A stretch of 64,000 nt of DNA from Desarmillaria ectypa (Eukaryota; Basidiomycota; Agaricomycetes; Agaricales; Physalacriaceae). The stretch spans positions 4,278,001 to 4,342,000 of the forward strand of contig JAUDYN010000001.1 in NCBI GenBank assembly GCA_030407005.1, written 5' to 3'. The notes beneath the pieces were generated by a model that did not search any database, had not been told where the DNA came from, and was given only the letters and a program-made list of their open reading frames with translations. Position numbers and translations under genes: made by a program. Shown piece after piece: positions 12,101 to 23,891 of this stretch; position 1 is the stretch's first letter; the number at the start of each line of letters is the position of its first letter.

Positions 12101-13782
12101 ACGGGTAATTGAAAACTCCGGGGGTGACAGGATATAGGGTGGACACTCGCAAGGATGCCTGAAGGGATTTCGACCCAATGTTAACCTGCAGGGTAGTGGC
12201 GAGAACTAGTAGGTGAGTGTAGCGAGAAAGGTTTTAGAATCTGTTAGCAGTTCTCCGTCAGCCTCGATGTACATCACGCTCATAGAACTCACCCGCAATA
12301 GAGGAAACGCCAGTTATAGGAAAGGTACACGCCATTCTGAGCACACTCTGACAGAGGGGTTATAACACCGGACATTAACTGTCAACGCCTATTTAATTAC
12401 CTGAGACATCTAGTACACCCTAGTATACCAGCCCATCGGTGCCGCCCAGAAGATGGCAAGTTCATCACGGGATGACAACCTATGGAGAATAGATAAGTCC
12501 TGGGCTTATCCTGTGACGAGAGAAGGGTAGATGCGATGATAGATATAGAAATGAGGTGCTTACATCGATATTTACTTCTGAGGGTTGTCCAGCGTTTAAG
12601 TTTCGGTGTGTGTTTGCGGCAAGAATGCAAATCCATGCAACGACAGCTCTAGACACGGAATTTCCGAGGTTCCTATCGATTGTTATGCGGAGGAAACGTA
12701 ATCGTTGTCAACAATCTTTCTCAATATTTAGAATATATAGAAATTGGAAAAGCGGCGTCTTTACTTTCTGGCCATTGAGGACATACGGCAGGTAGAACGG
12801 AGTGTACTATACGTGCATGTCGAATAGAGGATGTACGCCAGAGCCATTATAGTCTTTCTGTCACCTGAGGTCGTTTAACAGGCAATATGATGAATGCTCA
12901 CCAATAACACCAAGCCTTTCTGTAGTATTTCTGTCGCTGTAGTAACGGATGTCGCCGCAGTGTCCTCAACTGCTGATTCTAGAAACCCTTTCATGGTGGA
13001 TGGAAAGAGAAGCTGGAAGGTTGACGACGTCTTTAAGTAACATTTTGGTCCGCTGTTGACGGATTCTGAGATCGGTAAATGCCTGGGCGCTTGGGCGGAC
13101 CATAACCGACCGCCGTTATCATCTATAATCATGTGTTCGTTATCTCGAATATTGTTCGAGTGGAGTCTCCTAGCTGGGTAGCCGGGTGAGTAGGTTACTG
13201 CGAAGATCACGATTCGTAGGTCCTATAACATTGTAAGTTAAAAAGGTAAAATAAACGCATGCACCCAACCGAGACTGAAGTACATAGATGGCAAATAGAC
13301 TAACCTCGCCGAGAATCAGTGAGAATCTGAGCGTCCTTAGGTTGGGACGATGGTTGCTGCACACGATATCAGCAGACAGAGGGAATTATTCATCCCAAAA
13401 GAAGGAATCTATGCAATTTACTGTATTCATGGGAAAGAGTTCCCCCGAAAAGCACCTCTATCAAGGCGCCCCGCGAGTCGGCTATGCAAAGCAACCAACA
13501 GGAAAAGAGGCCGTTACCTAGAGATAGTTTTATCATTTAATTAGTGTTTACATTAGCTAAATAAAACTTCTCTTTAGGTTGTGTGTATCCTTTACTTTCA
13601 CGCTGATACGTACGATGGGAAGGACACAGCAGTGTTGGTGTTAACAAAGCCGCCGGCCCGCATCTCCGGAAGATCTATGGATGATCAGTATTACATAATC
13701 TATCAACATGATGACAGTTCCTGAACACCTTCACTTCCAACCACCATCACCTTGAATTTTGCGAGCACAACAGAAAACCGGC
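9182..13782. other. Long stretch without a recognisable gene
   Basis: About 4.6 kb with many short random-looking frames. The longest (9,250-9,759 minus, 169 codons) has no recognisable motif and an arginine/serine-rich composition expected of antisense or chance frames. Around 12,900-13,350 on the minus strand two splice-compatible fragments (NHRPNLRTLRFSLILGE and LRIVIFAVTYSPGYPA) hint at a remnant gene, but I could not extend it. No transposon termini or RNA genes were seen. Confidence 0.5.
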
Positions 13783-14998
13783 ATGTCTGCGGTAGCAGAT
13801 GGCCCTGAGGCACAGGACACTTTGTTTTCCACCTCTGATTCGGAGGCAAAACTCAATATACCGGCTGAGCTGGAACGAGCAACCTTTCGCTTGGACTTCC
13901 CGCCGTCCTACGTGATTGTCGGCGTTTACCGTCTTTTCACGGATAGAGCACTCTACCAGCCCGTATGGGCAAAGTGCAAGCATGGGACCCAGAGAGGGGC
14001 TGTTGTAAGCCTGATATGGGTCAGTTTCACTGGAATGAATTGGCGAAAGTAATCCTAATACCCCAGTAGAGCGCCTTGACTTTTAGCATACAAAGAAAAT
14101 TTGTTGAATATTTCATGGCCAAGTACGTTTTCCATGTCGAAACAATCTACCTGTCACGCTTAGTCGTTGACACGTAGCTCGCCTCGTGTAACCGGATTAT
14201 CGGGAGACACACTATTCGGATATCAAATACCATTCAGTCTTTATACCTGTACGCTATTCCCATTCTATTCTATAATGAGCTAATGACCATGTCCAGATGC
14301 AACTGGAGTCCTGGTGGCGTCACAGGTGACTTTTATCATACGCTTCTTCCTTTCTCGCAACATGAGTATTGCTCGAGACCGTGCTTGGGAACAAACCGTC
14401 ACTTCCCGGGGGAAAGGTCCTGACTTCTGGCAACCATATGTTGAAGAATGGACAAATCCTCCGGTAGTCAAGAAAACACCTCTCGTACAGCGCTGGTTCA
14501 GTGGGCGGCTCGGCGCCATGGTCGTTAAGCGTACACTTTAATTCTCTACTTCTCAAAATACGACTGCTATATCTCTTCTCTAGTAATGCTTTGGCCTTTT
14601 GACCTGATCCCTCTTGTCGGGCTTTTCATCTCCGCGTGGTTCAAGGGCCTGGGGACTGCTCGAAGTCTCCACAGGCGGTACTTTGAAGCAAAAAAGATGA
14701 CTACCGCACAGATTGCTGTTTTTATGGAAGAAAGAAGGTGGGATTATAGAAGTGAGAGCTACGACTTGGCTTGAAATTCACCTCTGATAATACTATTTTC
14801 ATAGTCTTTGGCTTTACTGCAGCCCTGCTTGAGGGACTGCCGATTATTGGTATTGTCTTTACTATTTCAAATAGGGTCGGCGCGGCGATGTGGGCTCATG
14901 GTATCAGTTTCACCAAGATCTGCGGCTTGTTCGCTGAAGATTCCTCTACAGATTTAGAGAAGCGACAGCACTTCTACGCTTCGAAAAAAGCCACCTAA
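13783..14998 (+). CDS. RRT8/EI24-like multi-pass membrane protein
   Basis: The start at 13783 gives MSAVADGPEAQDTLFSTSDS. Exon 1 contains FRLDFPPSYVIVGVYRLFTD. Later exons give SPRVTGLSGDTLFGYQIPFS (about 14,182-14,240), RDRAWEQTVTSRGKGPDFWQ (about 14,375) and FDLIPLVGLFISAWFKGLGT (about 14,600). The end is the family hallmark VGAAMWAH followed after a short intron by DLEKRQHFYASKK (stop 14,996-14,998). All junctions can be closed with GT..AG introns of about 38-60 nt. Members of this family (yeast RRT8/LDS outer spore wall proteins, EI24 domain) sit in lipid-droplet or ER membranes. That location is inference here. The gene seems intact. The second intron (about 14,052-14,089) would be unusually short, so that exon edge is uncertain. 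Confidence 0.8.
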
Positions 14999-14999
14999 A

Positions 15000-15470
15000 A
15001 TCAGACTTGGCATGAATTGTATAATAGCAACAGAGGAATTTTCGTTTAAAAATAGCCTAAAGATGTATTGTTTTGGTCTGCGTCAGCGGTACTGAGGAAA
15101 TGTTCTTGACAGTCCCCTTCACTGTGTAACTATAGAATGCCTTGCTGCCTGATCCCGATTTGGTCATCACCGCTTTTTTTTATGTAATTGCCACAGCCTC
15201 ATGACCATAACGCGCTCCCGGCGTGGTCTACGGCTCTACAAATGAAAACGTTCCTCGTTTGTTGGTTTGTCACTGACAGTGAGCTATTTGGGGGCAGGAT
15301 TGGACCACCATTAGTTTCGGTGACCCCGCAAGTTGGCCGTAAGCCAGACATAAACCAGTCCTGCCTCTTGTCTAAATATTCTTCGCTAGATGGCAACACT
15401 TTGATTCAGCACCAACCCATTATATAACATAGTTTCGTATTCGTACGTCACAGAAGAAAACGCCAGAACG
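15000..15470. other. Intergenic spacer
   Basis: Between the 3' ends of the RRT8-like gene and the convergent hydrolase gene. Only short frames without recognisable motifs are present. Confidence 0.5.
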
Positions 15471-16696
15471 TCACTCCTTCTCACCAAATAATCGCGCACA
15501 CCAATCAATAATTACCCAAGTCATCGGACTCAGCCGCTCCTCCTTCTCCCCCGGAATCACAAGATCAAAAAGCACGTCATCGTGCACTCCATTGACTCCC
15601 TTCGTCACGGCAAGCTGCACGTCTCCCTTCAAGTATTTCCCTACTAGCAGTTTATGCGCCGAATGCATGCACTCCTTCTCCCCTGAGGTGACCAGCACCT
15701 CATGCGCCAGCGTATCGACCGCTAACGGTCGACCTCCAAACCCTACGGGATCGACGAATGCTTTATACCCTTCAGGGACATCACAGAGGATATGACTGCC
15801 CAAGTAATGGTATGTTGGTACACTGATTAGGTCGTACTTGCCATTGACTTTGAACGACTCGGCCCCGTCAAGACATACCCAAGGAGAAATAAGCAGGACG
15901 CCGAGAAACCTTGAAGGTGAAGGGACGGTGAGGGAAGGGATCAGCGGTCGCGGGTCTTTAATGTGCTGGAGGATTTGAAGAACGAGGTTACCACCTGCAG
16001 AGTCCCCCGCAATGATAAGGTTCTGTGGTTGTACTCCGGCGAGAAACAGATGGTCCAGGGCATTTTTGGCGGCGATGGCTTGGCTAGGGAATACAGCGTC
16101 TGGAGCAAGTTCTATATACCAATTAGAATCAAAACGAGAACCCAGAAAAGGGCAGCGAACGAACTGTAAGCAAGTAGAGCGATACCTATGTTGATGTTCC
16201 CTTTATTAAGTTCCAGTTGTAGAAGCCGAAAGAATTGCATGAAGGATGGACCGCAACCAAATAAGAATGCACCGCCTGGACGTCCTTCAGCCCAATTAGA
16301 GGCGATCAAGCCGAACATAGCGTACCGTGCACGTAAAAAATAACTTTGTCCAGTCTCTTTGGGCCCATCCATAGGAGCTTTGCGCCGTCCGGCAGGTCTT
16401 CCACAACGGGTACGAGTCCAGCGCTCTTGGTCCACTTGATGTATGTATCGTGAGTTTCACCCAAGAGGAGCTTCACAAAGGGCACACTGCGCGCAGCCAA
16501 TCGGAACAAGGCATGCGTGCAGACAGCACGCCAGGTTTTGGGCCGCTCATACGTGAAGAACGACGTCGCGAGTCGACCAAGGACATAGAACGCTGCATAA
16601 TGTGGTATTAGGATAACGTCGAGTAAATGGGGACAACAACACACGCAAAATGAATGCAATGAGGCCAACTTCACAAAATTGACGCACTGTCACCAT
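15471..16696 (-). CDS. Alpha/beta hydrolase (alpha/beta-hydrolase-3 / HSL-type esterase-lipase)
   Basis: A spliced esterase/lipase-type enzyme. The oxyanion-hole motif is visible as FYVHGGAFLFGCGPSF, split by an intron near 16,330-16,270. The nucleophile elbow is GDSAGGNLVLQILQ at about 16,010-15,965, with Ser as nucleophile. Downstream come SRFLGVLLISPWVC and the acid region HEVLVTSGEKECMHSAHKLL, followed by NGVHDDVLFDLVIPGE (about 15,590), which carries the likely catalytic His. The stop is at 15,471-15,473. The start at 16,696 (MVTVRQFCEVGLIAFIL) supplies an N-terminal hydrophobic segment, suggesting membrane anchoring. A frame change around 16,640 is explained either by a 51-nt intron or by a one-base frameshift (the unspliced frame reads LDVILIPHYAAFYVLG), so the N-terminus is uncertain. 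The substrate is unknown. Confidence 0.8.
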
Positions 16697-19681
16697 GGTG
16701 GGGAGAAAACTGGTGAGTCTGTGGGACTTGACCAGTTTATAAATGTTATGGGTGCCGCGGCTCCGACAAGCCACAAAGATCTCCGGACAGTGAAGATGAG
16801 GTAAATCCGTGATGTATTGTGCGCTGATAAACAGGAAGTTAATATGACAGGGTGCATGAAAAGTGCCTGCCTACCTACCAGCAGTCACGAGAACAAGGAA
16901 AGCTTTCTTCGCCTTGAGTGAAACTGTACTCGCGGGTTCGCTTTCTGGGAACTGTATCTAGAAATGCATGCACCTCGTTTTCTGAGAAAAGAGATGCTAA
17001 AGCGGGGTTTAGCATGAATGCTAACACGCGGAAATTGAGATGAGAAGATCACGAAAGACAATAGGTATAACGTGCCTCGGTTCACTGTTCGATGGGATAT
17101 TATCTGAAGAGTGGATGCTTCTCACTTCTGGAAGGTGACTAATTAGCGCCGGTCAAAATGGAGGAGAAACAATTGGAACAGAGATAAAACTTTGACCCGG
17201 TCTTTTGACCACAGCAACATAATGTCGGCTTTACCATTAAAGGGAATCTAGACTCATTTTGCTGTGGTCAAAAGCCTGGTTCAAAAATTCATGTTATCTA
17301 GCCATTTTTACCTGTTTTTTCCGGGACCGAAATAGCTGCTTACTAGGAATGTCTGTCAGCAGCCATGGATGATGAAGCGTAAATGACGTACGGTTCAGTC
17401 TTCGAAAAAAAGAAGAACAGGAAATTCATTGAAGCGATTTTAAAGCCCTACTCGTGATGAATACTGGGAAAAATGAAGCTGACGAATCTGTGACCCATAG
17501 CAATGCACCGTCGACGGTGCACGGACGTGGTATCTCTTTGCATATTTCAGTCAGTTACTGAAGGTGGAACGAGAAGACACGTTAGTTCTGGCTTTCGCGG
17601 ACAAGTCCTGCGTAAGCCATGCAGCGGGAAGAGCTTGTCATGCTCCTCATCACCACTGCCTGCGGCGGAGCTTGGTGCATGCGCTATCTCTGCTTCTCTC
17701 ACTGAATTGCTCTTCGATGGTTGTGACGTGCTCTCATGTGACCGTATCTGTAACGAATATCATTTCGCCTGGGTGCATGCATCAGATCCTACCCCGACGT
17801 GCAAATAATGCATATTTCTCACCAACATTGATGTCCTTGGGACCGTCGGTGATAATTAAGGCAATAAATTCTGTTGACCGTCACAAATATAATTCCTAAA
17901 GTTTACACGACTTTTCAATAATCCATGGTGCTAGAGAGATATCTAAAAAAATCTTCCGAAGCATAGCTGTTTCTCACCAGCATGATGGCAAGTTCGCGAT
18001 CCTGCTTCTCCGCAGCGAATACCATTAAGAACAGAGCGTGGAGTCATAATCATTTCTATTTGGCAGTCTCTTCATGTCATGGGCTTCGTTCTCGAGCACC
18101 TGTCGTAGCAAAATGTGCTGTCAGGTGCCGTCGATGTTATGGTACATGGTAGTTGGCAGCAAGCCGAGCTGCTGTCTTCGGAGTGCGGAGTCCAAAATGA
18201 TTGACCGGCACGGCCTCGAAGTTGTTGGAAGCTGTCGTTGTGTCTGAGTCGGGCTCAAGCTGCTATCATCCTCTTGTTGTTGAAGAAGTAGCTGATTTAT
18301 GGCATGATGCTTCATCAACATTTACCTGCAGCCGCGGCAGGTCGTCTGCCAAGAAGATTCAGATACTCAATGGATTCCGATTCACCCAGCTAGACGTGCG
18401 GGGGTCTTTTAAGAACTCCCATCGTGAGGCCGCGTAATTCAGCACCTACGTACCAAGACATGAGCCGTCAAAGAAATACATCTCATAATCCTGAGTCCGG
18501 ACATATTTAATTTAATGAGAATGCAGGCTGAAGTTTGTTGGAATTTGCAACTTCAAGCTTGTGCCGGAAGATTCCTGAACCTTCGGTACATGTACCATCC
18601 ATTTGGCACGATACTAGGATATAATTAGGCACTTTGGCAGAACATTCTAGATACATTCAAAATACGGAGCTCTAGCAGCTAACAATTCAGTATTTCTGTT
18701 CAGCAAGCATCTCACTGCAAAATTTACAACAAAACTGCATCGTCATAATATATATATCAGATAAGGGGACCCACCTTCCTACGTGTTGGTATTTGAATTC
18801 CAAGCAATGGAACAGGTGTCGAGCTAGTAGTTTCGTTTAAGGGAAACGACATGCCCTTACTAGATGAGAGTCATCAGAAGTTTGGGAGAAAATGTGGTAC
18901 AGATAGAACTGATTTTGAAAGTCGGTGACAAACAGTAAATGTTTTTGACGAGTTATTGACGAGATGACATTTCGAGGCCATCACTTGTAGGCTTTGGATG
19001 AGTCCGAACTGGCACAAGTGTACCCTAAATATAACTATGCCATCAAAATAAACGAGGGCGAAAATCAAGAAAACAAAACAAGACCAAGGATCCGAGCTTG
19101 GTACCGAAGTTGTGGGCGGATGGACCAAGGACCAAGACTCCCATGTGTTTTGTCAAATAATTGTAACTGACTCCCATCATTTGCCTATCATGACGCATAT
19201 TATGAATTTATTGTTTATCAAGCCCCGACATCCATGATGGGTTTGCTGGTACAATAGCACAGGATGCGTGTTCTAAACTTGGTGTCGTCGTCGGGCTGTT
19301 TCGGTTGCCATATTTGAATGTTCTCTGATGTGGTTGCTAACCTGGCAATAGTAGTGTTGGGGCTGCAGCTTCATGGGCTCATATATACCGGGGTACTCTC
19401 TATTTATGATTCCCACTATGCCCAAGTTGGTGGCGGAATTCCAGGCTCTGCATTTCCCGAAATTCGGGATTTGGTGCATTCATCAAAAAGGCACGCGGAT
19501 CCCTCTCACGCCTCATTAGGCCCTCAGAGGTTGTACCGCTCGCTCTTCGTCGTGACCATGGGTCAAATATGCTGCTGTGACTGTTCTATTCGGACCATCA
19601 ACGCAATTCCTTCTCACGTTCACGTTTCCGACAATGATTGTCTCTGGTTTCCTAGTACTGGTGGTGCAATGTATTTCTTCG
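16697..19681. other. Stretch without a recognisable gene
   Basis: Contains the inverted repeat at 17,191-17,285 and several frames of 60-120 codons without motifs. A glutamine/serine-rich minus-strand frame at 18,121-18,321 (LLLQQQEDDSSLSPTQTQ) may be a gene remnant but could not be extended. Confidence 0.5.
17191..17285. repeat. Short inverted repeat (27-nt arms, 41-nt loop)
   Basis: Arm 1 (17,191-17,217) is TTTGACCCGGTC followed by TTTTGACCACAGCAA. Arm 2 (17,259-17,285) is nearly its exact reverse complement, with two mismatches by eye. The arms flank a 41-nt loop. There is no coding potential. It could be a miniature inverted-repeat element or a hairpin in an unannotated transcript. Confidence 0.7.
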
Positions 19682-19690
19682 TATAAAGGG
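19682..19690 (+). promoter_or_regulatory. TATA box of the secreted protein gene
   Basis: TATAAAGGG lies 93-85 nt upstream of the ATG at 19,775, a plausible core-promoter position for a fungal gene with a short 5' leader. Confidence 0.5.
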
Positions 19691-19774
19691 ACCATGGGCT
19701 ACAGCAAAGCATACTCACTCATCAAGTCTTCTGCGTGATCTCCTTCCTTCACTCGCAGTCCTTCTCTAGCAACC

Positions 19775-20533
19775 ATGTTCTTCTTCCGTGCACTCACCGC
19801 AGCTTCGGTATTCTTCCTCGCCGTTAGCCCAACCCTCGCTTCTCCGGCACCGGGCCCCCAAGCCGACCTCGTCAAATTCGACACCGACTTGGTAGCCCGT
19901 GCAGATGTAAATGTCCTCGACATCTTTACGGACCTCAAGGGCGTCGCCGATAAGATCCTACCAGAAATTGGTATGCATTCGACTATGGTGATATCGTCGA
20001 CTCACACTCATACTGTACATTAGAGAGCCTCATCAAGAACAACACCCTCACTCAGGACTTGGTTATGCCCCTCATCAATGACATCATTGGAGCAATCAAG
20101 AACGCGACGTCCGAGTTGGGGAGTTTGGATAAGTCTTCGGTCGTTGTAGGGGGTACGAATGAGGAACTCGCCACCCTCGTAGCCGGGATTGTTACAGTAC
20201 GCTTGATTCTGTTCTCTTACCCTCTTTCGACCTCATATATGCTCTAGGATATCTCGGGCACGGTGGACGGCTTGACGACTGCCAGTGTTGATACGTCTTC
20301 CCTAGACTTGGGCTCGATCCTTCTGGATGTGGGTGGTGTCCTGGCAGGACTGGTCGTCGCTGTCGTTGGAGTAGTGGGCGGTCTTCTGGCATTGTTGCTT
20401 CCTCTGTGGGTACTTTTTTTTTTCACTGATTAGGAGCTGATTGTGATATGGCTATAGGCTCCTACCTGTCGTGGGCCTCCTTGTGACGATTGTTGTGGGA
20501 TTATTGGGTGGGCTTTTGGGTCTCATTCTTTGA
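19775..20533 (+). CDS. Small secreted hydrophobic/cell-wall-type protein
   Basis: Starts MFFFRALTAASVFFLAVSPT, a clear signal peptide with likely cleavage after the following LASPAP region. Three short introns are needed: after ...DKILPEI (about 19,971-20,022), after ...LVAGIVT (about 20,197-20,248) and after ...GLLALLLPL (about 20,407-20,458). All have GT..AG ends and keep frame. The middle part is a helical, Asp/Asn/Leu-rich region (LITDIIGAIKN-like, with NAT as a possible glycosylation site). The C-terminal third is glycine/valine/leucine-rich (VAVVGVVGGLLALLLP) and strongly hydrophobic. It ends GLLGLIL-stop. The layout resembles galactomannoprotein or hydrophobic surface proteins of fungi, but I cannot name a family. 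It is intact and is the plus-strand member of a tail-to-tail pair. Confidence 0.75.
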
Positions 20534-20654
20534 AGGACATTTTTATACGGGTATTCTGCTAATATCGGACAGACGAGTTATATAATGCATATGTAGTCCA
20601 TGTGAATCATTCGTTCAGGCATATGCTGTTCGCTAAACAGGTCGTGAGTAATCT

Positions 20655-21279
20655 TCAGACAAATAGTGGTAACCAACACGCACTGCTATTTCGAATTTGT
20701 ACAACGTCGCTCTGTATACTCACAGCTTCACTGTCGCGGATTGCCAGGATGACCGACGTTCCTGAGGTGAGGTCAACATGGATGGATAAAGGAGAGCAGA
20801 GATATTGTGCGCACCTGCGGAAAGATTGACAGTCCACGTTACGTTCGTACCGTCCTGTTCACCTAGGTCCTCGAGTATAGGCCCATCTGGGTCGCTTCCT
20901 GGCACGATGCTGTGTAGTGGTAAGTAATGGGTTGTAAAATTGGAAGGTAGGTAGCAATACAACTGCGGAAGGGGCAAGTCAGAGTTGTGGGTCTGAGAGC
21001 AAGATAGGGCTTACGACGTAGTAAGGTGCTGAAATAATCGAGCCTATCGTTATTTTGCATGTAACAGGGAATACGGGTACGCACAGAGACCGCCACTCCA
21101 CTTGAGAAGGGTATCATTGCATTGAATCAAGGTGCAACTAAAGGAAATCGTGAGCCCCAATGCAGGTCAAAGTATAGATGAGCTCACGGTGTATCAACGG
21201 CCAGGTCTGACTCGTTGCTGAATGATAAAGCAGTCGTAGATATTGCCAGCAAGAATAAAGCAAGGATGCCGACCATCAT
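20655..21279 (-). CDS. Small secreted protein (PYY / NVTWTVNLSAG-type, Agaricomycete family)
   Basis: The start at 21,279 gives MMVGILALFLLAISTTALSF, a signal peptide. Spliced exons then read LIQCNDTLLKWSGG, PYYV, then HSIVPGSDPDGPILEDLGEQ and DGTNVTWTVNLSAG. Another short intron leads to TSVILAIRDSEAVSIQSDVV and the C-terminus QIRNSSACWLPLFV-stop (20,655). I recognise this order (CxxxxLxWSGG, PYYL, WTVN-L-AGTS, RDS, closing Cys) as a small extracellular beta-sandwich-like protein seen in many copies in Agaricomycetes. Its function is unknown. Four introns are inferred. The small exon carrying PYY is the least certain. Confidence 0.7.
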
Positions 21280-23101
21280 GGTAATAGTAAGGAAGCGAAA
21301 ACTCCTGTGGAGCGTCGCTTGGCGGGGGTAAACGACGGCAGAACTTTCAAATCATAATGTCCCGAGTGATCTCCGAAAAATCCACGAATGATTAGCCTCG
21401 CCGTGACGATCTTCGTTGTTGGGCGAGGCTGTCCACTGAGAATAGGAAGAAATAGACAAAGACATCGATGCTTCAATGACGTTATGATATATGCACCATT
21501 CCTTAGTTAGCTAGCCAGCGTCACTCCAGTAAAGAATCACCAAATGATAGCCGCAATATGCACCTAGTACCCACTGAGCGTTGGAACCGTATCGCCGGGT
21601 TCGCTCGGCAAACTGGACATGATAGTGCAAAGGTAAGCTACGAACAACGGGAAAGTACGGAGAAACCTCCGAAACTTGCCCTAGAGCCCACGTGGTCATG
21701 GATGGACCAGACCCAACGCTCCCAGCGTCAAGTACGTCACATTCTGAGCGGCTGCACACTGTGGGCCGCTGAATCTGTGACAAACGGGCCTCACAGCAGC
21801 GTCGCTAACTTCTACGCCCGATATGTTGAAACAGTCCAGCATATCGAGCTCCGTGGGATCGTTTTCCCCATTGTCGACTCTAATCTTCTACAGGAAAAAA
21901 TAAATAACATGCAAGATGTCATGCATAGCAAAGAGTTCATGTTCGAATGCGATTGCTTATGATTACCGTTCGAAAGATGGGAACATAGATACCTTATGTT
22001 AATTCTGTTATGCGTAGTGATTATCCAGTAAGCAGAAAGAAAAGAAGAAAACCGTACAGACTTGATCATTGCACCGATTGCCGTAGATGACATCAAGGCA
22101 AACTTTGCAGGACACCCAAATAGTGACAGAAATCATGGGTCTATCCCTACTTGACCTTGCATTTTTAGCGAACCGTAGACTTGCCGGAGTGAGAACGTCA
22201 GAACCAGTGATGGGGCACGCCGCTGAAAATACTTTTTTGAGGTGCCAGATCAAACCAGGGACGATTGAGAAGCTGAAGACATACCTAATGAATGTAGGCT
22301 GCTCACTATCGCGTCGGCGGCTGCGTTGGTATATTTTCTTCTTGAAATTTGTCAAGTAGAGATCACGTTGTCATCGCGAAATCTTCCTGAAAGCGAACGC
22401 CCCTACCCTTACCATGGCTTAAGTCTATGGCACTGGGGCCCAAAGTGAATATATACACATCACCGGCATTATCAGAGGAAGTCGCTATCATAGAAGACTT
22501 GAAGTCCATGATATATATACAACGACGAAGCGAAGAGGGCAAAATGGTATTATAGTGGTTGGAGAATGAGCTTGTGGACGATCAGTTGGCACCCGGACCG
22601 AACTGCCGAGTCCCTTTTTCCTTCAATGTCGTGCAGACCTTGACTTTGCCTGCTGTCTGTGGCAAGCTGCCAGAACATCTCTACATTCACTATATATAAT
22701 GATGCTAAATTCTTTAATGTCTGCTAGGTATTTCATAATTCTGTCGACTTTTTTCCTATGTTTTTTTCTGCGGGTCCTGGAATTAGACTCGGAGCCGAAC
22801 ACTGGAAAAATGACTCTCAGATATCTTATAATGGCACAGGACCATCTGGGCTCTGTTTAGGGATATCACACTTTTTATAGTCACCGATATTGCAGCAATT
22901 ACGGCTTTGAGGTATCAATATGCTTGGCGCTATATCTCATTCACTTGCAAGACGGGTCCTCACTATGATCCTTTTTAATAAGCAGTGATATTTATTTTTA
23001 CGAGGCTAGAAACTCAAATAACGATGCAGTCATACGTCAGGCATAGATACACAAAACGAGCGGAACTGAAAGGCGCTTCAATGATCGCCAACAAAAGTCT
23101 G
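21280..23101. other. Stretch without a recognisable gene
   Basis: Frames of up to 134 codons (for example 21,558-21,962 plus and 22,008-22,355 minus) show no motif or clear exon chain. Hydrophobic minus-strand pieces around 22,010-22,300 could be a remnant membrane protein, but this is not supported well enough to call. Confidence 0.45.
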
Positions 23102-23891
23102 CTACGAATCAACGTTCTCCTGGTTCACCCTCAACTTCTTCGCCACGTGCCGCTCATCGCTATAATAGCTACTGCTCGAGTTCGAACGGTCTCTGTTGCT
23201 GCAGACCCCCCGTTTGTGCGAACTTGAATCTGAAGCAGCACCGGGAGACCTCGATAAGGTCACTGCTGCTGCTGCTTTATCCGTACCCATGTGAGATCTG
23301 TAGTGCCTTCGCATATTAGAATTGACGTTAAACTCCCGTCCACAACCTGGGAGGGGACATTGGAATGCTACATGCCCTTGTAAGCCGGCCTCTATAGTTG
23401 GTATCTGGCAATGCCACTCACGCGTCGCACCCGTATGCGTATTCTCATGTATCTTTAAGCTACTCGGCCGATTGAAACGCTTGCTGCAGAGTTTACAAAT
23501 GTGCCTTCTACCACTCGGAATACCAGCGTTCTCCGAGTCTTCGTCTCCTTCCCCGTCATCCGATATCGTGGTCGAGTCGCTAGTATGTAATGGCGAATGG
23601 CGCCGTAAGATGCTAGGGCCTGAATGGGCGGTATGTGTGAACGAGACAGATGACGAGTTGGTGTCCGAGCGCAAGACATGGAAAGATGAAGACACTTTGC
23701 GTTTCATGTTGATGGGTGGTAGAAAGGATGGGATGAGTTTGGGCGGCTCACTACCTTTTACGCGCAGCTCTGGTGCTACGCGGAAGAGGTGCTCTGGAAC
23801 ATAAACGATTAAAGGAATTTACATTCAAGATTCGTTGAACGACGATACCTGGAAACATGGCCTCTAAGCCGGGCAAGGAAACAGTGGACAT
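23102..23891 (-). CDS. C2H2 zinc-finger protein, putative transcription factor
   Basis: Two exact C2H2 fingers are encoded. Finger 1 is CKLCSKRFNRPSSLKIHENTH (C-x2-C-x12-H-x4-H). Finger 2 is CPLPGCGREFNVNSNMRRHY followed by RSH (C-x4-C-x12-H-x3-4-H). Between them a 54-nt GT..AG intron (about 23,375-23,428) restores the usual linker, reading THTGATPFQC. The first exon is short (MSTVSLPGLEAMFP from ATG 23,891) and spliced to EHLFRVAPELRVKGSEPPKL. The N-terminal half is Ser/Thr-rich with an acidic run DDGEGDEDSE. The C-terminus is Ser-rich with basic stretches, ending VAKKLRVNQENVDS-stop. Typical for small fungal DNA-binding regulators. The target is unknown. An upstream in-frame extension to 23,984 exists but is not needed. 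Confidence 0.85.

Noticed and set aside
16640..16700. Frameshift pseudogene call for the alpha/beta hydrolase
   Set aside because: A 51-nt GT..AG intron also explains the frame change, and the rest of the gene is intact.
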